DNA of 64,000 bases, taken from positions 2,046,001 through 2,110,000 of the forward strand of contig OZ059897.1 in NCBI GenBank assembly GCA_964057225.1, read 5' to 3'. The stretch's first letter is position 1; every line of letters begins with the position of its first letter. A program made the position numbers and the translations under genes. The notes beneath the pieces were generated by a model. The model did no database searches, had not been told where the DNA came from, and worked only from the letters and a program-made list of their open reading frames with translations. Below are positions 1 to 13,296 of this stretch, in pieces. The DNA comes from Auanema rhodensis (Eukaryota > Nematoda > Chromadorea > Rhabditida > Rhabditidae).

Positions 1-102
1 CACCGAGATATCAACTGATATATGTTCACACTTATATCCTCGATTTTCACCCTGAAGAAATGATTTTTTCGTTGAATAACATTGTCCATCGTCTTCGTCT
101 TG

Positions 103-181
103 AAAAAAGGAATCTAAAAACATCTACTTTTTGTGAAATTATTTAGAAATTTTTCGGGAAAATTTTTGTCAAAATGTTTTT
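103..181. other. Phased A/T-tract core of the unit, likely curved DNA (shown in first unit)
   Basis: Runs of A or T occur at u103-108, 116-120, 128-132, 147-154 (AAATTTTT), 159-167 (AAAATTTTT), 171-174 and 177-181. Centre-to-centre spacing is mostly about 10 to 12.5 bp, and an intermediate AAATTATTT tract sits at u136-144. Regularly phased A-tracts are known to bend DNA and position nucleosomes. This is also the part of the unit with few markers that separate the monomer families. Curvature is an inference from spacing; I did not compute it. Confidence 0.5.
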
Positions 182-188
182 GGAAGCA

Positions 189-230
189 ATGTTGAGTGTA
201 CATGGGAACTCAACATACACTAATGCATTA
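189..230. repeat. Hairpin plus adjacent 10-bp palindrome (shown in first unit)
   Basis: ATGTTGAGT (u189-197) and ACTCAACAT (u208-216) form a 9-bp perfect inverted repeat with a 10-base loop; the perfect palindrome TAATGCATTA follows at u221-230. The arms are kept in nearly all units. Exceptions include an AACTTAACAT form (8425, 12616, 16456, 17488, 19945, 27274) and a CTCAGCAT form (45255, 49270, 54690). The common G206A change falls in the loop. The T229C variant of one monomer family breaks the outer part of the palindrome, leaving ATGCAT. Confidence 0.75.
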
Positions 231-299
231 TTTTTCAAACGATCATAACTTATTTTTGTATAGAGCGTTTTTCAATGTAGTATAGTGCATTCGATGCGG

Positions 300-350
300 A
301 TTTTTAAGCTGCGTCGATCTGTGTTATCAGATTTGAGTTAGCTTAAAAAT
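300..350. repeat. 11-bp-arm dyad with nested hairpin (shown in first unit)
   Basis: The arms ATTTTTAAGCT (u300-310) and AGCTTAAAAAT (u340-350) are exact reverse complements separated by 29 bases. Inside the spacer, ATCTG (u317-321) and CAGAT (u328-332) pair around a 6-base loop, giving a nearly symmetric nested stem. The element repeats in nearly every unit through the window. Variants mostly change the spacer (A336C and T338C in the GCGCTAG type). G341A (GTTAAC type) and C309T (AAGTTGCG type) each weaken one base pair and occur in different units, so I see no compensatory pairs. It could be a protein-binding dyad, a cruciform-prone site or a transcript hairpin; function is unknown. Confidence 0.8.
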
Positions 351-2457
351 GCACCGAGATATCAACTGATATATGTTCACACTTATATCCTCGATTTTCA
401 CCCTGAAGAAATGATTTTTTCGTTGAAAAACATTGTCCATCGTCTTTGCCTTGAAAAAAGGAATCTAAAAACATCTACTTTTTGTGAAACTATTTAGAAA
501 TTTTTCGGGAAAATTTTTGTCAAAATGTTTTTGGAAGCAATGTTGAGTGTACATGGGAACTCAACATACACTAATGCATTATTTTTCAAACGATCATAAC
601 TTATTTTTGTATAGAGCGTTTCTCAATGTAGTATAGTGCATTCGATGCGGATTTTTAAGCTGCGTCGATCTGTGTTATCAGATTTGAGTTAGCTTAAAAA
701 TGCACCGAGATATCAACTGATATATGTTCACACTTATATCCTCGATTTTCACCCTGAAGAAATGATTTTTTCGTTGAATAACATTGTCCATCGTCTTCGT
801 CTTGAAAAAAGGAATCTAAAAACATCTACTTTTTGTGAAATTATTTAGAAATTTTTCGGGAAAATTTTTGTCAAAATGTTTTTGGAAGCAATGTTGAGTG
901 TACATGGGAACTCAACATACACTAATGCATTATTTTTCAAACGATCATAACTTATTTTTGTATAGAGCGTTTTTCAATGTAGTATAGTGCATTCGATGCG
1001 GATTTTTAAGCTGCGTCGATCTGTGTTATCAGATTTGAGTTAGCTTAAAAATGCACCGAGATATCAACTGATATATGTTCACACTTATATCCTCGATTTT
1101 CACCCTGAAGAAATGATTTTTTCGTTGAAAAACATTGTCCATCGTCTTTGCCTTGAAAAAAGGAATCTAAAAACATCTACTTTTTGTGAAACTATTTAGA
1201 AATTTTTCGGGAAAATTTTTGTCAAAATGTTTTTGGAAGCAATGTTGAGTGTACATGGGAACTCAACATACACTAATGCATTATTTTTCAAACGATCATA
1301 ACTTATTTTTGTATAGAGCGTTTCTCAATGTAGTATAGTGCATTCGATGCGGATTTTTAAGCTGCGTCGATCTGTGTTATCAGATTTGAGTTAGCTTAAA
1401 AATGCACCGAGATATCAACTGATATATGTTCACACTTATATCCTCGATTTTCACCCTGAAGAAATGATTTTTTCGTTGAATAACATTGTCCATCGTCTTC
1501 GTCTTGAAAAAAGGAATCTAAAAACATCTACTTTTTGTGAAATTATTTAGAAATTTTTCGGGAAAATTTTTGTCAAAATGTTTTTGGAAGCAATGTTGAG
1601 TGTACATGGGAACTCAACATACACTAATGCATTATTTTTCAAACGATCATAACTTATTTTTGTATAGAGCGTTTCTCAATGTAGTATAGTGCATTCGATG
1701 CGGATTTTTAAGCTGCGTCGATCTGTGTTATCAGATTTGAGTTAGCTTAAAAATGCACCGAGATATCAACTGATATATGTTCACACTTATATCCTCGATT
1801 TTCACCCTGAAGAAATGATTTTTTCGTTGAAAAACATTGTCCATCGTCTTTGCCTTGAAAAAAGGAATCTAAAAACATCTACTTTTTGTGAAACTATTTA
1901 GAAATTTTTCGGGAAAATTTTTGTCAAAATGTTTTTGGAAGCAATGTTGAGTGTACATGGGAACTCAACATACACTAATGCATTATTTTTCAAACGATCA
2001 TAACTTATTTTTGTATAGAGCGTTTCTCAATGTAGTATAGTGCATTCGATGCGGATTTTTAAGCTGCGTCGATCTGTGTTATCAGATTTGAGTTAGCTTA
2101 AAAATGCACCGAGATATCAACTGATATATGTTCACACTTATATCCTCGATTTTCACCCTGAAGAAATGATTTTTTCGTTGAATAACATTGTCCATCGTCT
2201 TCGTCTTGAAAAAAGGAATCTAAAAACATCTACTTTTTGTGAAATTATTTAGAAATTTTTCGGGAAAATTTTTGTCAAAATGTTTTTGGAAGCAATGTTG
2301 AGTGTACATGGGAACTCAACATACACTAATGCATTATTTTTCAAACGATCATAACTTATTTTTGTATAGAGCGTTTCTCAATGTAGTATAGTGCATTCGA
2401 TGCGGATTTTTAAGCTGCGTCGATCTGTGTTATCAGATTTGAGTTAGCTTAAAAATG

Positions 2458-5012
2458 CACCGAGATATCAACTGATATATGTTCACACTTATATCCTCGA
2501 TTTTCACCCTGAAGAAATGATTTTTTCGTTGAAAAACATTGTCCATCGTCTTTGCTTTGAAAAAAGGAATCTAAAAACATCTACTTTTTGTGAAATTATT
2601 TAGAAATTTTTCGGGAAAATTTTTGTCAAAATGTTTTTGAAAGCAATGTTGAGTGTACATGGAAACTCAACATACACTAATGCATTATTTTTCAAACGAT
2701 CATAACTTATTTTTGTATAGAGCGTTTCTCAATGTAGTATAGTGCATTCGATGCGGATTTTTAAGCTGCGTCGATCTGTGTTATCAGATTTGAGTTAGCT
2801 TAAAAATGCACCGAGATATCAACTGATATAAGTTCACACTTATATCCTCGATTTTCACCCTGAAGAATTAATTTTTTCGTTGAATAACATTGTCCATCGT
2901 CTTCGTCTTGAAAAAAGGAATCTAAAAACATCTACTTTTTGTGAAATTATTTAGAAATTTTTCGGGAAAATTTTTGTCAAAATGTTTTTGAAAGCAATGT
3001 TGAGTGTACATGGAAACTCAACATACACTAATGCATCATTTTTCAAACGATCATAGCTAATTTTTGTATTGAGCGTTTTTCAATGTAGTATAGTGCATTC
3101 GATGCGGATTTTTAAGCTGCGTCGATCTGTGTTATCAGATTTGCGCTAGCTTAAAAATGCACCGAGATATCAACTGATATAAGTTCACACTTATATCCTC
3201 GATTTTCACCCTGAAGAATTAATTTTTTCGTTGAATAACATTGTCCATCGTCTTCGTCTTGAAAAAAGGAATCTAAAAACATCTACTTTTTGTGAAATTA
3301 TTTAGAAATTTTTCGGGAAAATTTTTGTCAAAATGTTTTTGAAAGCAATGTTGAGTGTACATGGAAACTCAACATACACTAATGCATCATTTTTCAAACG
3401 ATCATAGCTAATTTTTGTATTGAGCGTTTTTCAATGTAGTATAGTGCATTCGATGCGGATTTTTAAGCTGCGTCGATCTGTGTTATCAGATTTGCGCTAG
3501 CTTAAAAATGCACCGAGATATCAACTGATATAAGTTCACACTTATATCCTCGATTTTCACCCTGAAGAATTAATTTTTTCGTTGAATAACATTGTCCATC
3601 GTCTTCGTCTTGAAAAAAGGAATCTAAAAACATCTACTTTTTGTGAAATTATTTAGAAATTTTTCGGGAAAATTTTTGTCAAAATGTTTTTGGAAGCAAT
3701 GTTGAGTGTACATGGGAACTCAACATACACTAATGCATTATTTTTCAAACGATCATAACTTATTTTTGTATAGAGCGTTTCTCAATGTAGTATAGTGCAT
3801 TCGATGCGGATTTTTAAGCTGCGTCGATCTGTGTTATCAGATTTGAGTTAGCTTAAAAATGCACCGAGATATCAACTGATATATGTTCACACTTATATCC
3901 TCGATTTTCACCCTGAAGAAATGATTTTTTCGTTGAAAAACATTGTCCATCGTCTTTGCCTTGAAAAAAGGAATCTAAAAACATCTACTTTTTGTGAAAC
4001 TATTTAGAAATTTTTCGGGAAAATTTTTGTCAAAATGTTTTTGGAAGCAATGTTGAGTGTACATGGGAACTCAACATACACTAATGCATTATTTTTCAAA
4101 CGATCATAACTTATTTTTGTATAGAGCGTTTCTCAATGTAGTATAGTGCATTCGATGCGGATTTTTAAGCTGCGTCGATCTGTGTTATCAGATTTGAGTT
4201 AGCTTAAAAATGCACCGAGATATCAACTGATATATGTTCACACTTATATCCTCGATTTTCACCCTGAAGAAATGATTTTTTCGTTGAATAACATTGTCCA
4301 TCGTCTTCGTCTTGAAAAAAGGAATCTAAAAACATCTACTTTTTGTGAAATTATTTAGAAATTTTTCGGGAAAATTTTTGTCAAAATGTTTTTGGAAGCA
4401 ATGTTGAGTGTACATGGGAACTCAACATACACTAATGCATTATTTTTCAAACGATCATAACTTATTTTTGTATAGAGCGTTTCTCAATGTAGTATAGTGC
4501 ATTCGATGCGGATTTTTAAGCTGCGTCGATCTGTGTTATCAGATTTGAGTTAGCTTAAAAATGCACCGAGATATCAACTGATATATGTTCACACTTATAT
4601 CCTCGATTTTCACCCTGAAGAAATGATTTTTTCGTTGAAAAACATTGTCCATCGTCTTTGCCTTGAAAAAAGGAATCTAAAAACATCTACTTTTTGTGAA
4701 ATTATTTAGAAATTTTTCGGGAAAATTTTTGTCAAAATGTTTTTGAAAGCAATGTTGAGTGTACATGGAAACTCAACATACACTAATGCATCATTTTTCA
4801 AACGATCATAGCTAATTTTTGTATTGAGCGTTTTTCAATGTAGTATAGTGCATTCGATGCGGATTTTTAAGCTGCGTCGATCTGTGTTATCAGATTTGCG
4901 CTAGCTTAAAAATGCACCGAGATATCAACTGATATAAGTTCACACTTATATCCTCGATTTTCACCCTGAAGAATTAATTTTTTCGTTGAATAACATTGTC
5001 CATCGTCTTCGT
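2458..5012. repeat. Mixed segment with chimeric units and one 351-bp exact duplication
   Basis: The units at 2809 and 3160 look identical and belong to a distinct family (B): GATATAAG and GAATTAAT in the 5' half; GAAAGC, GGAAACT, ATCATT, AGCTAATT, GTATTGAGCG and GCGCTAG in the 3' half. The unit at 3511 has a family B 5' half and a family A 3' half (GGAAGC, GGGAACT, ATTATT, GAGTTAG). The unit at 4564 is the reverse chimera. The unit at 2458 carries only the first two 3' B marks. The switches fall in the marker-poor core around u100-182. Confidence 0.85.
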
Positions 5013-8000
5013 CTTGAAAAAAGGAATCTAAAAACATCTACTTTTTGTGAAATTATTTAGAAATTTTTCGGGAAAATTTTTGTCAAAATGTTTTTGAAAG
5101 CAATGTTGAGTGTACATGGAAACTCAACATACACTAATGCATCATTTTTCAAACGATCATAGCTAATTTTTGTATTGAGCGTTTCTCAATGTAGTATAGT
5201 GCATTCGATGCGGATTTTTAAGCTGCGTCGATCTGTGTTATCAGATTTGCGCTAGCTTAAAAATGCACCGAGATATCAACTGATATAAGTTCACACTTAT
5301 ATCCTCGATTTTCACCCTGAAGAATTAATTTTTTCGTTGAATAACATTGTCCATCGTTTTCGCCTTGAAAAAAGGAATCTAAAAACATCTACTTTTTGTG
5401 AAATTATTTAGAAATTTTTCGGGAAAATTTTTGTCAAAATGTTTTTGGAAGCAATGTTGAGTGTACATGGGAACTCAACATACACTAATGCATTATTTTT
5501 CAAACGATCATAACTTATTTTTGTATAGAGCGTTTCTCAATGTAGTATAGTGCATTCGATGCGGATTTTTAAGCTGCGTCGATCTGTGTTATCAGATTTG
5601 AGTTAGCTTAAAAATGCACCGAGATATCAACTGATATATGTTCACACTTATATCCTCGACTTTCACCCTGAAGAAATGATTTTTTCGTTGAATAACATTG
5701 TCCATCGTCTTCGTCTTGAAAAAAGGAATCTAAAAACATCTACTTTTTGTGAAATTATTTAGAAATTTTTCGGGAAAATTTTTGTCAAAATGTTTTTGGA
5801 AGCAATGTTGAGTGTACATGGGAACTCAACATACACTAATGCATTATTTTTCAAACGATCATAACTTATTTTTGTATAGAGCGTTTCTCAATGTAGTATA
5901 GTGCATTCGATGCGGATTTTTAAGCTGCGTCGATCTGTGTTATCAGATTTGAGTTAGCTTAAAAATGCACCGAGATATCAACTGATATATGTTCACACTT
6001 ATATCCTCGATTTTCACCCTGAAGAAATGATTTTTTCGTTGAATAACATTGTCCATCGTCTTCGTCTTGAAAAAAGGAATCTAAAAACATCTACTTTTTG
6101 TGAAATTATTTAGAAATTTTTCGGGAAAATTTTTGTCAAAATGTTTTTGGAAGCAATGTTGAGTGTACATGGGAACTCAACATACACTAATGCATTATTT
6201 TTCAAACGATCATAACTTATTTTTGTATAGAGCGTTTCTCAATGTAGTATAGTGCATTCGATGCGGATTTTTAAGCTGCGTCGATCTGTGTTATCAGATT
6301 TGAGTTAGCTTAAAAATGCACCGAGATATCAACTGATATATGTTCACACTTATATCCTCGATTTTCACCCTGAAGAAATGATTTTTTCGTTGAAAAACAT
6401 TGTCCATCGTCTTTGCCTTGAAAAAAGGAATCTAAAAACATCTACTTTTTGTGAAATTATTTAGAAATTTTTCGGGAAAATTTTTGTCAAAATGTTTTTG
6501 GAAGCAATGTTGAGTGTACATGGGAACTCAACATACACTAATGCATTATTTTTCAAACGATCATAACTTTTTTTTGTATAGAGCGTTTCTCAATGTAGTA
6601 TAGTGCATTCGATGCGGATTTTTAAGCTGCGTCGATCTGTGTTATCAGATTTGAGTTAGCTTAAAAATGCACCGAGATATCAACTGATATATGTTCACAC
6701 TTATATCCTCGATTTTCACCCTGAAGAAATGATTTTTTCGTTGAATAACATTGTCCATCGTCTTCGTCTTGAAAAAAGGAATCTGAAAACATCTACTTTT
6801 TGTGAAATTATTTAGAAATTTTTCGGGAAAATTTTTGTCAAAATGTTTTTGGAAGCAATGTTGAGTGTACATGGGAACTCAACATACACTAATGCATTAT
6901 TTTTCAAACGATCATAACTTATTTTTGTATAGAGCGTTTCTCAATGTAGTATAGTGCATTCGATGCGGATTTTTAAGCTGCGTCGATCTGTGTTATCAGA
7001 TTTGAGTTAGCTTAAAAATGCACCGAGATATCAACTGATATAAGTTCACACTTATATCCTCGATTTTCACCCTGAAGAATTAATTTTTTCGTTGAATAAC
7101 ATTGTCCATCGTCTTCGTCTTGAAAAAAGGAATCTAAAAACATCTACTTTTTGTGAAATTATTTAGAAATTTTTCGGGAAAATTTTTGTCAAAATGTTTT
7201 TGAAAGCAATGTTGAGTGTACATGGAAACTCAACATACACTAATGCATCATTTTTCAAACGATCATAGCTAATTTTTGTATAGAGCGTTTCTCAATGTAG
7301 TATAGTGCATTCGATGCGGATTTTTAAGCTGCGTCGATCTGTGTTATCAGATTTGAGTTAGCTTAAAAATGCACCGAGATATCAACTGATATATGTTCAC
7401 ACTTATATCCTCGATTTTCACCCTGAAGAAATGATTTTTTCGTTGAATAACATCGTCCATCGTCTTCGTCTTGAAAAAAGGAATCTAAAAACATCTACTT
7501 TTTGTGAAATTATTTAGAAATTTTTCGGGAAAATTTTTGTCAAAATGTTTTTGGAAGCAATGTTGAGTGTACATGGGAACTCAACATACACTAATGCATT
7601 ATTTTTCAAACGATCATAACTTATTTTTGTATGGAGCGTTTCTCAATGTAGTATAGTGCATTCGATGCGGATTTTTAAGCTGCATCGATCTGTGTTATCA
7701 GATTTGAGTTAGCTTAAAAATGCACCGAGATATCAACTGATATATGTTCACACTTATATCCTCGATTTTCACCCTGAAGAAATGATTTTTTCGTTGAAAA
7801 ACATTGTCCATCGTCTTTGCCTTGAAAAAAGGAATCTAAAAACATCTACTTTTTGTTAAATTATTTAGAAATTTTTCGGGAAAATTTTTGTCAAAATGTT
7901 TTTGGAAGCAATGTTGAGTGTACATGGGAACTCAACATACACTAATGCATTATTTTTCAAACGATCATAACTTATTTTTGTATAGAGCGTTTCTCAATGT

Positions 8001-8775
8001 AGTATAGTGCATTCGATGCGGATTTTTAAGCTGCGTCGATCTGTGTTATCAGATTTGAGTTAGCTTAAAAATGCACCGAGATATCAACTGATATATGTTC
8101 ACACTTATATCCTCGACTTTCACCCTGAAGAAATGATTTTTTCGTTGAATAACATTGTCCATCGTCTTCGTCTTGAAAAAAGGAATCTAAAAACATCTAC
8201 TTTTTGTGAAATTATTTAGAAATTTTTCGGGAAAATTTTTGTCAAAATGTTTTTGGAAGCAATGTTGAGTGTACATGGGAACTCAACATACACTAATGCA
8301 TCATTTTTCAAACGATCATAACTTATTTTTGTATAGAGCGTTTCTCAATGTAGTTTAGTGCATTCGATGCGGATTTTTAAGCTGCGTCGATCTGTGTTAT
8401 CAGATTTGCGCTAGCTTAAAAATGCACCGAGATATCAACTGATATATGTTCACACTTATATTCTCGATTTTCACCCTGAAGAATTAATTTTTTCGTTGAA
8501 TAACATTGTCCATCGTCTTCGTCTTGAAAAAAGGAATCTAAAAACATCTACTTTTTGTGAAATTATTTAGAAATTTTTCGGGAAAATTTTTGTCAAAATG
8601 TTTTTGAAAGCAATGTTGAGTGTACATGGGAACTTAACATACACTAATGCATCATTTTTCAAACGATCATAACTTATTTTTGTATTAAGCGTTTCTCAAT
8701 GTAGTAGAGTGCATTCGATGCGGATTTTTAAGCTGCGTCGATCTGTGTTATCAGATTTGAGTTAGCTTAAAAATG

Positions 8776-9105
8776 CACCAAGATATCAACTGATATATGT
8801 TCACACTTATATCCTCGATTTTCACCCTGAAGAAATTGTCCATCGTCTTTGTCTTGAAAAAAGGAATCTAAAAACATCTACGTTTTGTGAAATTATTTAG
8901 AAATTTTTCGGGAAAATTTTTGTCAAAATGTTTTTGGAAGCAATGTTGAGTGTACATGGGAACTCAACATACACTAATGCATTATTTTTCAAACGATCAT
9001 AACTAATTTCTGTAAATAGCGTTTCTCAATGTAGTATAGTGCATTCGATGCGAATTTTTAAGCTGCGTCGATCTGTGTTATCAGATTTGAGTTAGCTTAA
9101 AAATG
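8776..9105. repeat. 330-bp short unit, first occurrence in the window
   Basis: The unit lacks 21 bp: GAAGAAATTGTCC replaces the longer sequence running from GAAGAAATGATT to AACATTGTCC. The dinucleotide AT occurs at both edges (u60-61 and u81-82), a 2-bp microhomology. Associated changes are CACCAAG at the start, CTTTGTC, CTACGTTTTG, TAACTAATTTCTGTAAATAGCG and GATGCGAATT. Confidence 0.95.
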
Positions 9106-12100
9106 CACCGAGATATCAACTGATATATGTTCACACTTATATCCTCGATTTTCACCCTGAAGAAATAGTTTTTTCGTTGAAAAACATTGTCCATCGTCTT
9201 TGCCTTGAAAAAAGGAATCTAAAAACATCTACTTTTTGTGAAATTATTTAGAAATTTTTCGGGAAAATTTTTGTCAAAATGTTTTTGAAAGCAATGTTGA
9301 GTGTACATGGAAACTCAACATACACTAATGCATCATTTTTCAAACGATCATAGCTAATTTTTGTATTGAGCGTTTCTCAATGTAGTATAGTGCATTCGAT
9401 GCGGATTTTTAAGCTGCGTCGATCTGTGTTATCAGATTTGCGCTAGCTTAAAAATGCACCGAGATATCAACTGATATAAGTTCACACTTATATCCTCGAT
9501 TTTCACCCTGAAGAATTAATTTTTTCGTTGAATAACATTGTCCATCGTTTTCGCCTTGAAAAAAGGAATCTAAAAACATCTACTTTTTGTGAAATTATTT
9601 AGAAATTTTTCGGGAAAATTTTTGTCAAAATGTTTTTGGAAGCAATGTTGAGTGTACATGGGAACTCAACATACACTAATGCATTATTTTTCAAACGATC
9701 ATAACTTATTTTTGTATAGAGCGTTTCTCAATGTAGTATAGTGCATTCGATGCGGATTTTTAAGCTGCGTCGATCTGTGTTATCAGATTTGAGTTAGCTT
9801 AAAAATGCACCGAGATATCAACTGATATATGTTCACACTTATATCCTCGACTTTCACCCTGAAGAAATGATTTTTTCGTTGAATAACATTGTCCATCGTC
9901 TTCGTCTTGAAAAAAGGAATCTAAAAACATCTACTTTTTGTGAAATTATTTAGAAATTTTTCGGGAAAATTTTTGTCAAAATGTTTTTGGAAGCAATGTT
10001 GAGTGTACATGGGAACTCAACATACACTAATGCATTATTTTTCAAACGATCATAACTTATTTTTGTATAGAGCGTTTCTCAATGTAGTATAGTGCATTCG
10101 ATGCGGATTTTTAAGCTGCGTCGATCTGTGTTATCAGATTTGAGTTAGCTTAAAAATGCACCGAGATATCAACTGATATATGTTCACACTTATATCCTCG
10201 ATTTTCACCCTGAAGAAATGATTTTTTCGTTGAATAACATTGTCCATCGTCTTCGTCTTGAAAAAAGGAATCTAAAAACATCTACTTTTTGTGAAATTAT
10301 TTAGAAATTTTTCGGGAAAATTTTTGTCAAAATGTTTTTGGAAGCAATGTTGAGTGTACATGGGAACTCAACATACACTAATGCATTATTTTTCAAACGA
10401 TCATAACTTATTTTTGTATAGAGCGTTTCTCAATGTAGTATAGTGCATTCGATGCGGATTTTTAAGCTGCGTCGATCTGTGTTATCAGATTTGAGTTAGC
10501 TTAAAAATGCACCGAGATATCAACTGATATATGTTCACACTTATATCCTCGATTTTCACCCTGAAGAAATGATTTTTTCGTTGAAAAACATTGTCCATCG
10601 TCTTTGCCTTGAAAAAAGGAATCTAAAAACATCTACTTTTTGTGAAATTATTTAGAAATTTTTCGGGAAAATTTTTGTCAAAATGTTTTTGGAAGCAATG
10701 TTGAGTGTACATGGGAACTCAACATACACTAATGCATTATTTTTCAAACGATCATAACTTTTTTTTGTATAGAGCGTTTCTCAATGTAGTATAGTGCATT
10801 CGATGCGGATTTTTAAGCTGCGTCGATCTGTGTTATCAGATTTGAGTTAGCTTAAAAATGCACCGAGATATCAACTGATATATGTTCACACTTATATCCT
10901 CGATTTTCACCCTGAAGAAATGATTTTTTCGTTGAATAACATTGTCCATCGTCTTCGTCTTGAAAAAAGGAATCTGAAAACATCTACTTTTTGTGAAATT
11001 ATTTAGAAATTTTTCGGGAAAATTTTTGTCAAAATGTTTTTGGAAGCAATGTTGAGTGTACATGGGAACTCAACATACACTAATGCATTATTTTTCAAAC
11101 GATCATAACTTATTTTTGTATAGAGCGTTTCTCAATGTAGTATAGTGCATTCGATGCGGATTTTTAAGCTGCGTCGATCTGTGTTATCAGATTTGAGTTA
11201 GCTTAAAAATGCACCGAGATATCAACTGATATAAGTTCACACTTATATCCTCGATTTTCACCCTGAAGAATTAATTTTTTCGTTGAATAACATTGTCCAT
11301 CGTCTTCGTCTTGAAAAAAGGAATCTAAAAACATCTACTTTTTGTGAAATTATTTAGAAATTTTTCGGGAAAATTTTTGTCAAAATGTTTTTGAAAGCAA
11401 TGTTGAGTGTACATGGAAACTCAACATACACTAATGCATCATTTTTCAAACGATCATAGCTAATTTTTGTATAGAGCGTTTCTCAATGTAGTATAGTGCA
11501 TTCGATGCGGATTTTTAAGCTGCGTCGATCTGTGTTATCAGATTTGAGTTAGCTTAAAAATGCACCGAGATATCAACTGATATATGTTCACACTTATATC
11601 CTCGATTTTCACCCTGAAGAAATGATTTTTTCGTTGAATAACATCGTCCATCGTCTTCGTCTTGAAAAAAGGAATCTAAAAACATCTACTTTTTGTGAAA
11701 TTATTTAGAAATTTTTCGGGAAAATTTTTGTCAAAATGTTTTTGGAAGCAATGTTGAGTGTACATGGGAACTCAACATACACTAATGCATTATTTTTCAA
11801 ACGATCATAACTTATTTTTGTATGGAGCGTTTCTCAATGTAGTATAGTGCATTCGATGCGGATTTTTAAGCTGCATCGATCTGTGTTATCAGATTTGAGT
11901 TAGCTTAAAAATGCACCGAGATATCAACTGATATATGTTCACACTTATATCCTCGATTTTCACCCTGAAGAAATGATTTTTTCGTTGAAAAACATTGTCC
12001 ATCGTCTTTGCCTTGAAAAAAGGAATCTAAAAACATCTACTTTTTGTTAAATTATTTAGAAATTTTTCGGGAAAATTTTTGTCAAAATGTTTTTGGAAGC

Positions 12101-12966
12101 AATGTTGAGTGTACATGGGAACTCAACATACACTAATGCATTATTTTTCAAACGATCATAACTTATTTTTGTATAGAGCGTTTCTCAATGTAGTATAGTG
12201 CATTCGATGCGGATTTTTAAGCTGCGTCGATCTGTGTTATCAGATTTGAGTTAGCTTAAAAATGCACCGAGATATCAACTGATATATGTTCACACTTATA
12301 TCCTCGACTTTCACCCTGAAGAAATGATTTTTTCGTTGAATAACATTGTCCATCGTCTTCGTCTTGAAAAAAGGAATCTAAAAACATCTACTTTTTGTGA
12401 AATTATTTAGAAATTTTTCGGGAAAATTTTTGTCAAAATGTTTTTGGAAGCAATGTTGAGTGTACATGGGAACTCAACATACACTAATGCATCATTTTTC
12501 AAACGATCATAACTTATTTTTGTATAGAGCGTTTCTCAATGTAGTTTAGTGCATTCGATGCGGATTTTTAAGCTGCGTCGATCTGTGTTATCAGATTTGC
12601 GCTAGCTTAAAAATGCACCGAGATATCAACTGATATATGTTCACACTTATATTCTCGATTTTCACCCTGAAGAATTAATTTTTTCGTTGAATAACATTGT
12701 CCATCGTCTTCGTCTTGAAAAAAGGAATCTAAAAACATCTACTTTTTGTGAAATTATTTAGAAATTTTTCGGGAAAATTTTTGTCAAAATGTTTTTGAAA
12801 GCAATGTTGAGTGTACATGGGAACTTAACATACACTAATGCATCATTTTTCAAACGATCATAACTTATTTTTGTATTAAGCGTTTCTCAATGTAGTAGAG
12901 TGCATTCGATGCGGATTTTTAAGCTGCGTCGATCTGTGTTATCAGATTTGAGTTAGCTTAAAAATG

Positions 12967-13296
12967 CACCAAGATATCAACTGATATATGTTCACACTTA
13001 TATCCTCGATTTTCACCCTGAAGAAATTGTCCATCGTCTTTGTCTTGAAAAAAGGAATCTAAAAACATCTACGTTTTGTGAAATTATTTAGAAATTTTTC
13101 GGGAAAATTTTTGTCAAAATGTTTTTGGAAGCAATGTTGAGTGTACATGGGAACTCAACATACACTAATGCATTATTTTTCAAACGATCATAACTAATTT
13201 CTGTAAATAGCGTTTCTCAATGTAGTATAGTGCATTCGATGCGAATTTTTAAGCTGCGTCGATCTGTGTTATCAGATTTGAGTTAGCTTAAAAATG
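12967..13296. repeat. 330-bp short unit in second copy of the 4191-bp repeat
   Basis: It has the same deletion and the same full set of linked marks as the unit 4191 bp upstream. Confidence 0.95.

Larger units (their letters stand above)
1..2457. repeat. Two-unit (702 bp) higher-order repeat
   Basis: Two monomer types alternate for seven units. Units at 1, 703, 1405 and 2107 have GTTGAATAAC, CTTCGTC and GAAATTATTT. Units at 352, 1054 and 1756 have GTTGAAAAAC, CTTTGCC and GAAACTATTT. Copies of the same type differ by very few bases (for example GCGTTTTTC or GCGTTTCTC near u266-273). The GAAACTATTT mark also recurs in the unit at 3862, so the dimer was once longer or seeded a later copy. Confidence 0.9.

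Noticed and set aside
21-31. Pol III B-box-like GGTTCACAC in GATATAGG units (for example near 45276)
   Set aside because: It departs from the GGTTCGANNCC consensus at the critical central bases and has no A-box at a suitable distance.
52-58. Hammerhead ribozyme, since CTGAAGA fits the CUGANGA core and GAA follows a short possible stem II
   Set aside because: Helix I cannot form beyond about two pairs with the sequence after any candidate cleavage site, stem II is only about four weak pairs, and the stem III partner lies over 90 bases away. A covariance-model search with the hammerhead family would settle it.
144-158. CENP-B box, suggested by the CGGG at u155-158
   Set aside because: The 11 bases before CGGG do not contain the required TTCG at the right distance, and there is no CCCG on the + strand of the unit for the reverse orientation.
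155-184. Rho-independent terminator-like stems and T runs (AAATTTT/AAAATTT, then TTTTT)
   Set aside because: The stem is almost pure A/T and the context is eukaryotic satellite, so a bacterial terminator reading has no support.
6645-6872. Reverse-strand 75-codon open frame, repeated at 10836-11063
   Set aside because: It exists only because one base (ATCTGAAAAC for ATCTAAAAAC) turns a reverse-strand TAG present in neighbouring units into CAG. It spans a unit boundary, has no domain or signal, and its second copy comes from the 4191-bp duplication.
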